Source: Streptosporangium canum
GTDB lineage: Bacteria > Actinomycetota > Actinomycetes > Streptosporangiales > Streptosporangiaceae
Direction of reading: 5' to 3'
Assembly: GCF_900113865.1 (NCBI RefSeq)
Contig: NZ_FOQY01000048.1
Span: 1 to 48,788 of the forward strand
Length of the DNA: 48,788 bases
Positions 15,897 through 23,544 of the stretch are shown here, piece after piece. Both the position numbers and the translations under genes were made by a program. The first letter of the stretch is position 1. Every line of letters begins with the position of its first letter. The notes under the pieces are model-generated. The model was not told where the DNA came from and searched no databases. It saw nothing but the letters and a program-made list of their open reading frames with translations.

Positions 15897-16259
15897 CTAG
15901 TCGCGGGGCGGGCAGACGCAGAAGAGGTGCCCCTCGGGGTCGGCGAGCACGACCCAGCCCCCCTCACCGGGCTGGAAGTCGGGCTTGGTGGCTCCGAGTT
16001 CCAGGTAGTCCTGGACCGCCTTGTCCAGGTCGGGGACCCGGACGTCGAGGTGGAACTGCTTGTCCGCGCCAGGCCAGGCGGCCGGCTTGCGGTCCAGGTT
16101 CTGCTGGAAGTAGATGCTCGTCGTGCCGTCGCCGATGCCGGCGTAGGTGTCCTCGGCGTACTGGACCTCGTAGCCGAGGACGGTCGCGTAGAACTCGGCG
16201 AGCCGCTTGGGCTCGGCGCAGTCGATGGTCACGGCGATGAGCTGTGCTTTCGTTGTCAT
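15897..16259 (-). CDS. VOC (glyoxalase/bleomycin-resistance fold) protein
   Basis: A 120-residue protein with one full pair of VOC betaalphabeta-beta-beta-beta modules: AVTIDCAEPKRLAEFYATVLGYEV at the start, FHLDVRVPDLDKAVQDYLELGA in the middle and GGWVVLADPEGHLFCVCPP at the end, where a histidine and a glutamate are placed as metal ligands. It could be an isomerase, a dioxygenase or a binding protein; nothing nearby narrows this. ATG 16259 is used, ATG 16280 is an in-frame alternative, and neither has a clear ribosome-binding site. A 34-bp minisatellite starts just upstream. Confidence 0.85.
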   Translation of the reverse strand: MTTKAQLIAVTIDCAEPKRLAEFYATVLGYEVQYAEDTYAGIGDGTTSIYFQQNLDRKPAAWPGADKQFHLDVRVPDLDKAVQDYLELGATKPDFQPGEGGWVVLADPEGHLFCVCPPRD

Positions 16260-16274
16260 GGAGCCCATCATCAC

Positions 16275-16444
16275 GCCCATACCTGTCAGGTGATGTCAGG
16301 TTCATCGACGGATATCGGATCAGGTGACACCGGGTTGGCCGGCGGACATCGGACGGGCCGACACCGGGTTGGTCAACGGACATCGGATCAGGTGCCGGCA
16401 GATTTATCGGCGGACATCGGACGGGCCGCCGGAAAGGCCGCCCG
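16275..16444. repeat. 34-bp minisatellite, five copies
   Basis: CGGACATCGG (or CGGATATCGG) starts at 16309, 16343, 16377 and 16411, each exactly 34 bases from the next, and a decayed copy precedes them at 16275. Units share the core CGGATCAGGTGACACCGGGT with a few substitutions. The copies touch each other without spacers, and 34 is not a multiple of three, so neither CRISPR nor coding. Confidence 0.85.
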
Positions 16445-16506
16445 CCGTCGTCGCGGGTGCGGGCGGGGCGCCGGATAACCACTGGCCCGCGTGCCGGTCC
16501 TGTCGT

Positions 16507-16512
16507 TAGGGT
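16507..16512 (+). promoter_or_regulatory. -10 box (TAGGGT) in front of a leader peptide
   Basis: TAGGGT, six bases, then GTG 16519 give the same leaderless arrangement as at 10851-10863. It marks the probable transcription start of the EamA transporter gene about 150 bases upstream of its ATG. Confidence 0.5.
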
Positions 16513-16518
16513 TGCCCC

Positions 16519-16557
16519 GTGACGACGCTCATCATGTCCCCGCCCGCCGCCCGATAG
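16519..16557 (+). CDS. Leader peptide candidate of 12 residues before the transporter
   Basis: GTG ACG ACG CTC ATC ATG TCC and so on encodes MTTLIMSPPAAR and stops at TAG. The stop codon falls in the loop of an 8-bp hairpin, so a ribosome finishing or stalling on the Pro-Pro-Ala-Ala-Arg end would open that hairpin. This suggests ribosome-controlled attenuation of the downstream exporter. Translation is inferred from the position of the -10 box; no family is known to me. Confidence 0.45.
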   Translation: MTTLIMSPPAAR

Positions 16558-16599
16558 CGGGCGGCCCTCTCTCCTGACAGCCGGATCCGGGCGATCCGG
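16546..16599 (+). promoter_or_regulatory. Two hairpins in the leader of the EamA transporter gene
   Basis: The first pairs GCCGCCCG (16546-16553) with CGGGCGGC (16558-16565) around ATAG; the second pairs CCGGATC (16581-16587) with GATCCGG (16593-16599). The first overlaps the leader peptide's stop codon and is followed by a pyrimidine run, so it can act as a terminator or attenuator. Confidence 0.5.
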
Positions 16600-16661
16600 T
16601 GGGTGGTTGGCGCCCGCATACGCGCGGCCTGACGACAACCACTTCATCTGGAGAGATCTCC

Positions 16662-17552
16662 ATGACGCATGTCTCCGTACGGCGGGGCCTGCTGTACGTA
16701 TCGATCGCGGCGACCGCCTGGGGCACCGGCGGCGCCGCCGGCGCACTGCTCTACCAGACGGGCGGCCTCGGCCCCGTCGCCGTCTCGTTCTGGCGCTTCG
16801 CCGCCGGCGCGGTGATGCTCCTGCTGGCCTCCCGGGTCTTCGGCCTCGGACGCACCGGCGGTCTGGGACGGACCGTGATCACGGGCGTGGCGATGGCCGT
16901 CTACCAGACGGCCTACTTCGCGGCGATCGCCGAATCCGGCCTGGCCGTGGCGACCGTGGTCACGATAGGCGCGACACCGGTCCTCGTGGCCGCCGGCGCG
17001 CGTCTGCTGCTGGGCGAGCGGCTCGGCCTGGCCGGGCTGGGCGCGGTCGTGACCGCGCTGGCCGGACTGGCCCTGCTGACCCTGGACGGCGGGTCGGCCA
17101 CCTTCTCGGCGGCCGGCATCGGCTGGGCGCTGCTCTCGGCGGCCGGCTACGCGGGCGTCACCCTGCTCAACCGGGCCTCCACCGACGGCCCCTACGCCAC
17201 CGCCATGGGCGGCTTCGTCGTCGGAGGCCTCTGCCTGCTCCCCCTCGCGACGGCCCAGGGGCTGCTGCCGCAGGGCGACCTGCTCGCCTCCTCGGCGCTC
17301 ATCGTCTATCTCGGCGCGGTTCCGACCGCCCTGGCCTACGGCCTCTTCTTCACGGGTCTCGCCGCGGTGCGGGCCACGACGGCGTCGGTGATCTCCCTTG
17401 TGGAGCCGGTCGGCGCGGCGATCATCGGGGTGCTCCTCCTCGGCGAGCGGCTCACCCCGCAGGCCGTCGCGGGCGCGGTCCTGCTGCTCTCCGCCGTCGG
17501 CCTGCTCACCTTCGGCGAGAGGCGCGCGACCGTGGAGCCGGTCACCATGTGA
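16662..17552 (+). CDS. EamA/DMT family transporter
   Basis: The 296-residue protein has ten membrane segments in two EamA repeats: AATAWGTGGAAGALLYQTGGL with VSFWRFAAGAVMLLL in the first, ATVVTIGATPVLVAAGARLLLGERL at its end, then GIGWALLSAAGYAGVTLLNRAS and ASVISLVEPVGAAIIGVLLLGERL at the end of the second. The paired P/E-G-E-R-L elements are typical of metabolite exporters. The start follows GGAGAG by about seven bases. A leader with a short peptide and two hairpins suggests that expression responds to translation or an inhibitor; the substrate is unknown. Confidence 0.9.
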   Translation: MTHVSVRRGLLYVSIAATAWGTGGAAGALLYQTGGLGPVAVSFWRFAAGAVMLLLASRVFGLGRTGGLGRTVITGVAMAVYQTAYFAAIAESGLAVATVVTIGATPVLVAAGARLLLGERLGLAGLGAVVTALAGLALLTLDGGSATFSAAGIGWALLSAAGYAGVTLLNRASTDGPYATAMGGFVVGGLCLLPLATAQGLLPQGDLLASSALIVYLGAVPTALAYGLFFTGLAAVRATTASVISLVEPVGAAIIGVLLLGERLTPQAVAGAVLLLSAVGLLTFGERRATVEPVTM

Positions 17553-17569
17553 GGACGGCGCCTTTTACG

Positions 17570-17700
17570 GGTTTCCTTACCGCAGAGAAATAAACCAAAA
17601 AGAAGGGAAAAACCGTCCGCCCACACTTCTCTCAAGAATAAGACAATAAGCAAATAACTACTTTTTTCCCGATAATTCTACTCATATCGTGGCCATAGAA
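17570..17700. other. AT-rich promoter region of the small secreted protein
   Basis: This stretch is far richer in A and T than its neighbours (runs such as AAATAAACCAAAAAGAAGGG and ACTACTTTTTTCCCGATAATTC). It holds no gene; it probably carries the promoter, with GATAAT (17671-17676) a possible -10. Confidence 0.5.
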
Positions 17701-17704
17701 ACGC

Positions 17705-17735
17705 GGACCGCCGGACGGTCTCCGCCCGGCGGTCC
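17705..17735 (+). promoter_or_regulatory. Strong hairpin in the 5' leader of the secreted-protein gene
   Basis: GGACCGCCGG (17705-17714) pairs perfectly with CCGGCGGTCC (17726-17735), and inside it CGG and CCG pair around TCT. It lies just before the AGAGGAG ribosome-binding site and may be an attenuator or stabilising 5' structure. Confidence 0.5.
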
Positions 17736-17752
17736 GGCAGAGAGGAGACGCC

Positions 17753-18100
17753 ATGGACAGCAAGCGGCGCCTGACGCTGATCGGCTCGGCCCTTCTCGCC
17801 GCCTCCGCCCTCGGAGCGGCCACGATCTCCCCGGCCTCGGCCGCACCGGCCCCCGTGCGGGCGACCGGGACGCACGTCCCGCACAGCCCGACGGCGGGGG
17901 CGGATCCGACCATGGGCCCGGAATCCGGCGACAAGCCGGAGGCTTACCGGAAGGCCTACCGGAAGGGCTACAAGGACGCCGGCGAAGACTGCGGCAAGGG
18001 GAAGGATTTCTCCTACGACGCGTCGGCGGACTGGGACAGAAAGGGCTGGGTGGACGGATACAACGCCGGCCACGTCCAGTTCTGCGAGAAGAGCGGCTGA
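17753..18100 (+). CDS. Small secreted protein (115 aa), unknown function
   Basis: A clear Sec signal peptide opens the protein: MDSKRRLTLIGSALLAASALG then ATISPASA with cleavage expected after residue 30. The mature part is a Pro/Thr linker followed by a charged, aromatic-rich C-terminal half with repeated AYRKAYRKGYKDA and two cysteines (about residues 82 and 111) that could form a disulfide. I do not recognise the family. AGAGGAG precedes the ATG. The gene has its own AT-rich promoter and a strong terminator, so it is expressed alone. Confidence 0.8.
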   Translation: MDSKRRLTLIGSALLAASALGAATISPASAAPAPVRATGTHVPHSPTAGADPTMGPESGDKPEAYRKAYRKGYKDAGEDCGKGKDFSYDASADWDRKGWVDGYNAGHVQFCEKSG

Positions 18101-18134
18101 ATCGCCGCTGCCCTCCGGAAAGTCCACCGGAGAA

Positions 18135-18160
18135 AGGCCCGGGGTCCCGGCCCCGGGCCT
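18135..18160 (+). terminator. Terminator of the small secreted protein
   Basis: AGGCCCGGGG and CCCCGGGCCT form a perfect 10-bp stem around TCCCGG, 35 bases after the stop codon. Confidence 0.7.
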
Positions 18161-18358
18161 GTGGCGCGGCAGGCCGGGGTCTGCGGCGCGGCAGGCCGGG
18201 GTCTGCGGCGCCGCAGGCCCGGGGGTCTACGGCGGGACAGGCCCGGGGGCCGTGACGGGACAGGCCAGGCGCGGGTCAGGGGGTCTGCGGCGGAACAGGC
18301 CCCGGGGGGCCGTGACGGGACAGGTCCGGGGGCCGTGGCGGGACAGGCCGGGCGCGGG
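18160..18358. repeat. Degenerate 21-22-bp tandem repeat array
   Basis: About nine units of the type GGCAGGCCGGGGTCTGCGGC / GGACAGGCCCGGGGGCCGTGA follow each other between the terminator and the stop of the class II aldolase gene. The units share a GACAGGCC core with the 13575 array 4.5 kb away. Confidence 0.75.
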
Positions 18359-19150
18359 TCAGCCGAACATGTCGGGCTCGGCGGCGGTGATCTGGTCGTG
18401 GAGGGGCTGGAAGTTGATCCAGCCGACCAGGTCGTTGCCGATCTGGCCGTGGGTGAGCTTGGCGTTCTCGTGGTCGATCGGCACCGTCGGACCGGCGGCC
18501 TTGGCCAGGAGCTGGGCCTGGCAGGAGCGCTCCATCGTGATGAACCACCAGGCGGCGGCGTCCACGGTGTCGCCGACCGTCAGCAGGCCGTGGTTGCGCA
18601 GGATGACCGCCTTGGAGGAGCCGAGCGCCCGGGCGATGCGGCGCCCCTCCTCCGTCTCCACGACCACGCCGGTGTAGTCGTCGAACAGCCCGTGATCCTC
18701 GTAGAACGCGCAGGCGTCCTGGGTCAGCGGTTCGAGGAGCGTGCCCAGCGACGACAGCGCCTTGCCGTACACCGAGTGGCTGTGCGCGGCGGCGACCGCG
18801 TCCGGCCTGGCCTGGTGGACCATCGCGTGGATGGCGAACGCCGCCTGGTTGACGTGGTAGCGCCCCTCGACGACCTGGCCCTCATGGTTGACGAGGATGA
18901 GGTCGCTGACCCGGATCTGCTTGAACGACATGCCGAACGGGTTCACCCAGAAGTGGTCGGTGTGCTCGGGGTCGCGGGCGGTGATGTGCCCGGCCACCCC
19001 CTCCTCGAAGCCGAACCGGCCGAACAGCCGCAGCGCGGCCACCAGGCGCTCCTGGCGGTGGCGGCGCTCCTCCTCCACGCTGTCGAACTTCTGCGGCAGC
19101 CGGAAGACGAGCTGGTCGGTGGGGATCGGCTGCAGGTCGGACAGGCTCAT
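18359..19150 (-). CDS. Class II aldolase/adducin family protein
   Basis: This 263-residue protein shows the class II aldolase fold: RFGFEEGVAGHITARDPEHTDHFWVNPFG near the N-terminus (GHIT.RDP is the phosphate/substrate loop), AAAHSHSVYGKALSSLG at about residues 120-136 with the H-x-H zinc ligands, and AVILRNHGLLTVGDTVDAAAWWFITMERSCQAQ with the third ligand histidine. It would be a zinc-dependent aldolase or epimerase acting on a phosphorylated or small hydroxy compound; the actinomycete homologues are mostly uncharacterised. GGAGG lies four bases before the ATG. Confidence 0.9.
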   Translation of the reverse strand: MSLSDLQPIPTDQLVFRLPQKFDSVEEERRHRQERLVAALRLFGRFGFEEGVAGHITARDPEHTDHFWVNPFGMSFKQIRVSDLILVNHEGQVVEGRYHVNQAAFAIHAMVHQARPDAVAAAHSHSVYGKALSSLGTLLEPLTQDACAFYEDHGLFDDYTGVVVETEEGRRIARALGSSKAVILRNHGLLTVGDTVDAAAWWFITMERSCQAQLLAKAAGPTVPIDHENAKLTHGQIGNDLVGWINFQPLHDQITAAEPDMFG

Positions 19151-19417
19151 CGTGCCTCCAGTGCGGAAGGGTCGAGGTCTGCGGGCGGGCGGTGGCCCGT
19201 TGGGTAGATCTCGTGTCGGTGGTCAGGGAAGGCCACGGACCCAGCCTGTCCCGCGCCGCCCGCCCATGTCCACACCGGACCGAATCCCGTTCACCGGGGC
19301 CGGGCCGGCCCCGCCACCGGCATTGCCCCGCGGTCCCCGCAGGACGGATGATCCGTTTGGTCGGTACGGTGATGCGACAGCGGGAACGTGTGCCCGGAAA
19401 CGGGCGTTGGAGGGAAC

Positions 19418-21631
19418 GTGGCCTCGATAACTCAGCTCTTCAGGCGTTTCCTGGAGCGTCCCGGTTCCATCGATCTGGCGCCGTTCGAGCGGACCGTGGC
19501 GTCCGCCGGGGAGCGGGAGGAGCGGATCAGGGAGCTCGCCGAGCTTCCGGAGCCCTCGGTGGACGACCTGGCCGAGTTCTGCGCGATCGTGCGGGAGGCC
19601 GCGCGCCGCACGCTGGGCCTGCGGCCGTACGACGTGCAGCTCGTGGGCATGCTCGCCATGCTGTCGGGGAACGTCGCGGAGATGGCCACCGGCGAGGGCA
19701 AGACCCTGTCCGGCGCCATGGCCGCGGCCGGATACGCCCTGCAGGGCAAGCGGGTGCACGTGATCTCGGTCAACGACTACCTGGCGCAGCGCGACGCCGA
19801 GTGGATGGGCCCGCTGTACGAATCGCTGGGCGTCTCGGTCGGCTGGATCGCGGAGACCTCCACCCCCGAGGAGCGCCGGGCCGCCTACGCCAAGGACGTG
19901 ACGTACGGGTCGGTCAGCGAGATCGGCTTCGACGTGCTCCGCGACCGGACCCGCACCGACGTGGCCGACCTGGTCGTGCCCGAGCCGAGCGTGGCGCTGG
20001 TGGACGAGGCCGACTCGGTGCTGGTGGACGAGGCCAGGGTGCCGCTGGTGCTGGCCGGGGCCGCCGACCCGGGCGACGCCGTGCCGGAGATGGCCGCGCT
20101 GGTCCGCCAGCTGGTCAAGGGCTACCACTACGAGCTCGACGACCAGGCGCGCAACGTCCACCTGACCACCAAGGGCATCGACACCGTCGAGCAGGCGCTG
20201 GGCCTGGAGCTCTACGACAACGCCACCACGCTGACCGAGGTCAACCTCGCCCTGCACGCCCACGCCCTGCTGACCAAGGACGTCGACTACATCGTCCGCG
20301 AGGGCAAGGTCCACCTGATCAACCCCTCCCGGGGCCGGGTGGCCCTGCTGCAGCGCTGGCCGGACGGGCTGCAGGCCGCGGTCGAGGCCAAGGAGACGCT
20401 GCCCGCCTCGGAGACCGGCGAGATCCTCGACTCGATCACCGTCCAGGGCCTGATCACCCGCTATCCCGAGAAGTGCGGCATGACCGGCACGGCGGTCGCG
20501 GTCGGGGACCAGCTCCGCGAGTTCTACGACCTCAAGGTGGCCGTGGTCCCGTCCAACCGGCCGTGCGTCCGGACCGACGCGCCCGATCGGCTCTTCGAAT
20601 ACGCGATGGAGAAGGACCACGCGCTGGTCGACGAGATCGTCGAGGTGCACGCGACCGGGCGGCCGATCCTGATCGGCACCCTGGACGTGGCCGAGTCCGA
20701 GCGGCTCTCCCTGACGTTGAGCGGGCGCGGCCTGGAGTGCGTGGTCCTCAACGCCAAGAACGACGCCGAGGAGGCGTCGATCATCGCCAGGGCCGGCGAG
20801 CGCGGCGCGATCACGGTCTCCACGCAGATGGCCGGGCGCGGCACCGACATCCGCCTCGGAGACGGCGTGGACGAGCTCGGCGGGCTTTACGTCATCGGCT
20901 CCGGAAGGCACACCAGCAGCCGTCTGGACGACCAGCTCCGCGGCCGCGCGGGCCGCCAGGGCGACCCCGGCGGCTCGATCTTCTTCGTGAGCGGCGAGGA
21001 CGAGCTGATCACCCACTACGTGGCCGACGAGTACGCCAAGGGCGTGCCCGACCGCGAGCTGGTGGGCCACGCCCAGCGCGTCGCCGAGGGCGTCAACATG
21101 GAGATCCACCGCAACACCTGGCGCTACACCCGCCTCCTCGAACACCACCGGAGCCTGGTCCTCGCCCTCCGCGAGAAGGTCCTGCGCGGCGAGTCGGCCG
21201 GTGACGCGCTGTCCGGAGCCGCTCCCGAGCGGTGGTCCGAGCTGCGGGAGGCCGTCGGCGAGGAGGTGCTGCAGGAGGCCGCCCGGCAGATCGTCCTGTT
21301 CCATCTCGACCGCTGCTGGGCCGACCACCTGGCCTTCCTGGGCGAGCTCCGCGAGGGCATCCACCTGCGCGCCCTGGGCCGCCTCAGCCCGATCGAGGAG
21401 TTCAACAAGGAGGCCAAGCCCGCCTACGAGCGCATGCTGGCCGAGATCGAGTCTCGCTCGGTCGCCACCTTCGACAGCGCCTCCATCACCTCAGAGGGCC
21501 TCGACCTCGACGGCGCGGGCCTCAAACGCCCCACCGCCACCTGGACCTACCTCGTCCAGGACAACCCCTTCGGCACCGAGTGGGAGCGCATCCTCAACCG
21601 CCTGACCACCAAGGTCCGCCGCCGCCGCTGA
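19418..21631 (+). CDS. secA2: Accessory Sec translocase ATPase SecA2
   Basis: A 737-residue SecA-type ATPase that drives export of a subset of proteins through SecYEG. Walker A is MATGEGKTL (residues 89-97); the DEAD region is ALVDEADSVLVDEAR; NDYLAQRDAEWMGPLYESLG, the preprotein cross-linking region, GMTGTAVAVGDQL, TQMAGRGTDIRLG and GRAGRQGDPGGS follow in the usual order. It is shorter than housekeeping SecA and lacks the C-terminal zinc-binding CxCxnCH tail, which together mark it as SecA2. GTG 19418 follows GGAGGG. No export substrate lies adjacent. The upstream 19151-19417 holds the promoter and no gene. Confidence 0.94.
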   Translation: MASITQLFRRFLERPGSIDLAPFERTVASAGEREERIRELAELPEPSVDDLAEFCAIVREAARRTLGLRPYDVQLVGMLAMLSGNVAEMATGEGKTLSGAMAAAGYALQGKRVHVISVNDYLAQRDAEWMGPLYESLGVSVGWIAETSTPEERRAAYAKDVTYGSVSEIGFDVLRDRTRTDVADLVVPEPSVALVDEADSVLVDEARVPLVLAGAADPGDAVPEMAALVRQLVKGYHYELDDQARNVHLTTKGIDTVEQALGLELYDNATTLTEVNLALHAHALLTKDVDYIVREGKVHLINPSRGRVALLQRWPDGLQAAVEAKETLPASETGEILDSITVQGLITRYPEKCGMTGTAVAVGDQLREFYDLKVAVVPSNRPCVRTDAPDRLFEYAMEKDHALVDEIVEVHATGRPILIGTLDVAESERLSLTLSGRGLECVVLNAKNDAEEASIIARAGERGAITVSTQMAGRGTDIRLGDGVDELGGLYVIGSGRHTSSRLDDQLRGRAGRQGDPGGSIFFVSGEDELITHYVADEYAKGVPDRELVGHAQRVAEGVNMEIHRNTWRYTRLLEHHRSLVLALREKVLRGESAGDALSGAAPERWSELREAVGEEVLQEAARQIVLFHLDRCWADHLAFLGELREGIHLRALGRLSPIEEFNKEAKPAYERMLAEIESRSVATFDSASITSEGLDLDGAGLKRPTATWTYLVQDNPFGTEWERILNRLTTKVRRRR

Positions 21632-21673
21632 CCCCGGCGACCGGGCGGACGCCGAGGCCGGAACGGCCCCCTC

Positions 21674-22066
21674 TCACGCGCTCAGCTGATCTATACGAGA
21701 TTTCGACAGCTCGAGCAGGGCCGCGCTGTCTCGGACCGAGACACCTGCTGCCCGGAGGGCGGCCACGGCTTCCCTGGCGGTCTCACCGAGTCGGGCGGCC
21801 ACCTGATCGCGCTGAGTGCGCAGTTCGCGGTAAGTGTCGAGCACCGTGGGAGATACACCGGCCACTTCGTACAGATAGGCCACGATGATCTCCGCCTCGG
21901 AAGGCGCGTCGAGGATGAAGTGCTTGGCCGCCTCGACTTCTTCATACAGTTCCGGCAGGGTGTCACCGGAGACGCCACCTGCGATGGGAGCGTCCACCGG
22001 GAGTGCGATCCAATAGTCGGCCTTGCGTATGGCCCTCATCGTGAGCTGCAGGGGTGTGCCGGTCAT
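21674..22066 (-). CDS. HicB-like antitoxin with C-terminal helix-turn-helix
   Basis: About 130 residues. DYWIALPVDAPIAGGVSGDTLPELYEEVEAAKHFIL matches the HicB pattern (substrate-mimic beta sheet, then GDTLxEL and a helix), and the end, VSVRDSAALLELSKSRIDQL, is a helix-turn-helix of the kind found at the C-terminus of DNA-binding antitoxins. ATG 22066 overlaps the previous stop (ATGA) and has AAAGG nine bases before it; ATG 22075 is also possible. It follows a 77-residue gene that would be the toxin partner. Self-regulation is likely. Confidence 0.65.
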   Translation of the reverse strand: MTGTPLQLTMRAIRKADYWIALPVDAPIAGGVSGDTLPELYEEVEAAKHFILDAPSEAEIIVAYLYEVAGVSPTVLDTYRELRTQRDQVAARLGETAREAVAALRAAGVSVRDSAALLELSKSRIDQLSA

Positions 22067-22296
22067 TCCATCCATCCTTTCCCGAACACGTCTTCCAAAT
22101 CATGGGCGAGGGCTGCGAGCAGGTCCGGGTCCATATGGCGTACGGGAACCCGGGAGCGGGCTACCACCACCTGATCCGAGTCGTAGAGCAGAAGAGATCG
22201 CGTTGTTCGACCCGCATCGATCCAGTCGGGGCGCAGAGCATGCCGACGTGCGAGCTCGTAGATCCGATCGCGGATTTCTGAGTATGTCTGAAGCAC
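22063..22296 (-). CDS. Small protein (77 aa), possible toxin partner of the HicB-like gene
   Basis: This GTG-started ORF encodes MLQTYSEIRDRIYELARRHA, then LLLYDSDQVVVARSRVPVRH, and a helical end LLAALAHDLEDVFGKGW. It overlaps the HicB-like gene by four bases and precedes it, the toxin-first order of hicAB loci. Length fits HicA, but the HicA signature (G-S-H-H-x-Y) is missing, so it is either a strongly diverged HicA or another toxin type. I cannot name its family. Confidence 0.5.
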   Translation of the reverse strand: MLQTYSEIRDRIYELARRHALRPDWIDAGRTTRSLLLYDSDQVVVARSRVPVRHMDPDLLAALAHDLEDVFGKGWME

Positions 22297-22619
22297 CCAC
22301 GGAAGCTAGCGTACTGGTCGGAGCGCGTCCAGCGAACTGGACAAATACCTGAAGATCTGCTGTGTTACAGGTGGATAAGTCCCTGTGCGACACGTCGGGA
22401 GCGTTCAGGCGCCGAACGACAGCTCGACTCCCGCCGACCCCGGAAGGCTGCCGCACCCCACCACTTCGCGCTTCGCATTTGCTGCCCTCAAACGACAGAT
22501 CATCCAAAAATGTCAGGATTTTTGCACTAAAGGCTTGCATTTGCCGCAAAGATTTGAGATGCGGGGACGTCACGCCCTTCATTACGTGGACGGTAATGGT
22601 TTTACCAACCCGTGCCGGT
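22297..22619. other. Control region with AT-rich TTGCA repeats, no gene
   Basis: The stretch 22490-22560 is AT-rich for this window and contains TTTTTGCACTAAAGGCTTGC followed by ATTTGCCGCAAAGATTT: TTGCA twice and the near-palindrome TTTGCCGCAAA. These may be binding sites of the XRE regulator that follows. The rest shows nothing. Confidence 0.4.
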
Positions 22620-22625
22620 TATGGT
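22620..22625 (+). promoter_or_regulatory. -10 box (TATGGT) for a leaderless XRE gene
   Basis: TATGGT, seven bases, then GTG 22633: the TANNNT leaderless layout again. It decides the start, because the in-frame codons further upstream would lie within or before the promoter. Confidence 0.5.
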
Positions 22626-22632
22626 GTGCTTT

Positions 22633-23436
22633 GTGACCTCCACCAGCACGTCCCGGCCGGTCGGCGAGCTTCTGCGCCAGTGGCGGGAACGCCGGCGGAT
22701 GAGCCAGATGGATCTCGCCATCCAGACCGACATCTCCACCCGGCATCTGAGCTTCGTGGAGACCGGCCGGTCCAAGCCGAGCCGGGACATGATCCTGCGC
22801 CTCGCCGAGGAGCTGGACCTCCCGCTCCGCGAGCGCAACCACCTCCTGCTCGCCGGCGGATTCGCACCGGTCTACGCCGAGACACCGCTCAACTCGCCGC
22901 AGATGTCGTCGGTCAGGGAGGCGCTCGGCCAGGTGCTGAGCGGGCACGAGCCGTACCCCGCGGTAGTGGTGGACCAGCGCTGGAACCTGGTGGACCGCAA
23001 CGCCGCCACCGGCGTGCTGCTGCGCGGCGTCGCGCCGGAGCTGCTCGTCCCGCCGGTCAACGTGCTCCGGCTGAGCCTGCACCCCCGCGGGATGGCCCAG
23101 CGGATCATCAACCTGGGTGAGTGGCGCGCCCACCTGCTGCACCGGCTGCGCCGTCAGATCAGCCTCACCGCCGACCCCGACCTGGCCTCGCTCTGGCGCG
23201 AGCTCGACGAATACCCCTGCGACCAGCCGGAGCCCGAGATAGAGCGGCCCGGCCCCGGGGACATAGTGATCCCCCTGCGGCTGCGCCGCGGCTACCGGGA
23301 GCTCGCCTTCTTCAGCACGATGGCCACCTTCGGCACCCCGCTGGACATCACCGTCGCCGAGCTGGCCATCGAGGCCTACTTCCCGGCGAACCCCGAGACC
23401 GCCGCCTACCTGCAGCACCAGCACCACCCCGATTAG
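22633..23436 (+). CDS. XRE family regulator with MmyB-like ligand domain
   Basis: The 267-residue protein has an HTH_XRE domain at residues 8-65 (LLRQWRERRRMSQMDLAIQT, ISTRHLSFVETGRSKPSRDM, ILRLAEELDLP) joined to an MmyB-like domain: RNHLLLAGGFAPVY, VDQRWNLVDRNAATGVLLRG, and LRRGYRELAFFSTMATFGTPLDITVAELAIEAYFPANPETA near the end. In MmyB-type regulators this C-terminal PAS-like domain is proposed to bind a fatty acid. They usually repress a nearby dehydrogenase gene; none is adjacent here. Confidence 0.92.
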   Translation: MTSTSTSRPVGELLRQWRERRRMSQMDLAIQTDISTRHLSFVETGRSKPSRDMILRLAEELDLPLRERNHLLLAGGFAPVYAETPLNSPQMSSVREALGQVLSGHEPYPAVVVDQRWNLVDRNAATGVLLRGVAPELLVPPVNVLRLSLHPRGMAQRIINLGEWRAHLLHRLRRQISLTADPDLASLWRELDEYPCDQPEPEIERPGPGDIVIPLRLRRGYRELAFFSTMATFGTPLDITVAELAIEAYFPANPETAAYLQHQHHPD

Positions 23437-23544
23437 AGGGCCCGGCCGCTGGTGCAACGGGCGGCGGGCGGTATGCCTCGGTCGGCGCGTCACGCCGGTT
23501 GATAGCCTGCCCGGAGTCCCCCTTTTCGCGACTGCGGGGGCGCC

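Noticed and set aside
16275..16444. CRISPR array
   Set aside because: Units of 34 bases touch each other without spacers, and no cas gene is near.
19223..21364. 713-codon minus-strand open frame
   Set aside because: Antisense to secA2, no recognisable domain and no ribosome-binding site.
22490..22560. Integron-like or attachment site in the AT-rich stretch before the XRE gene
   Set aside because: No integrase, no direct-repeat borders and no tRNA are near; regulator sites are a simpler reading.
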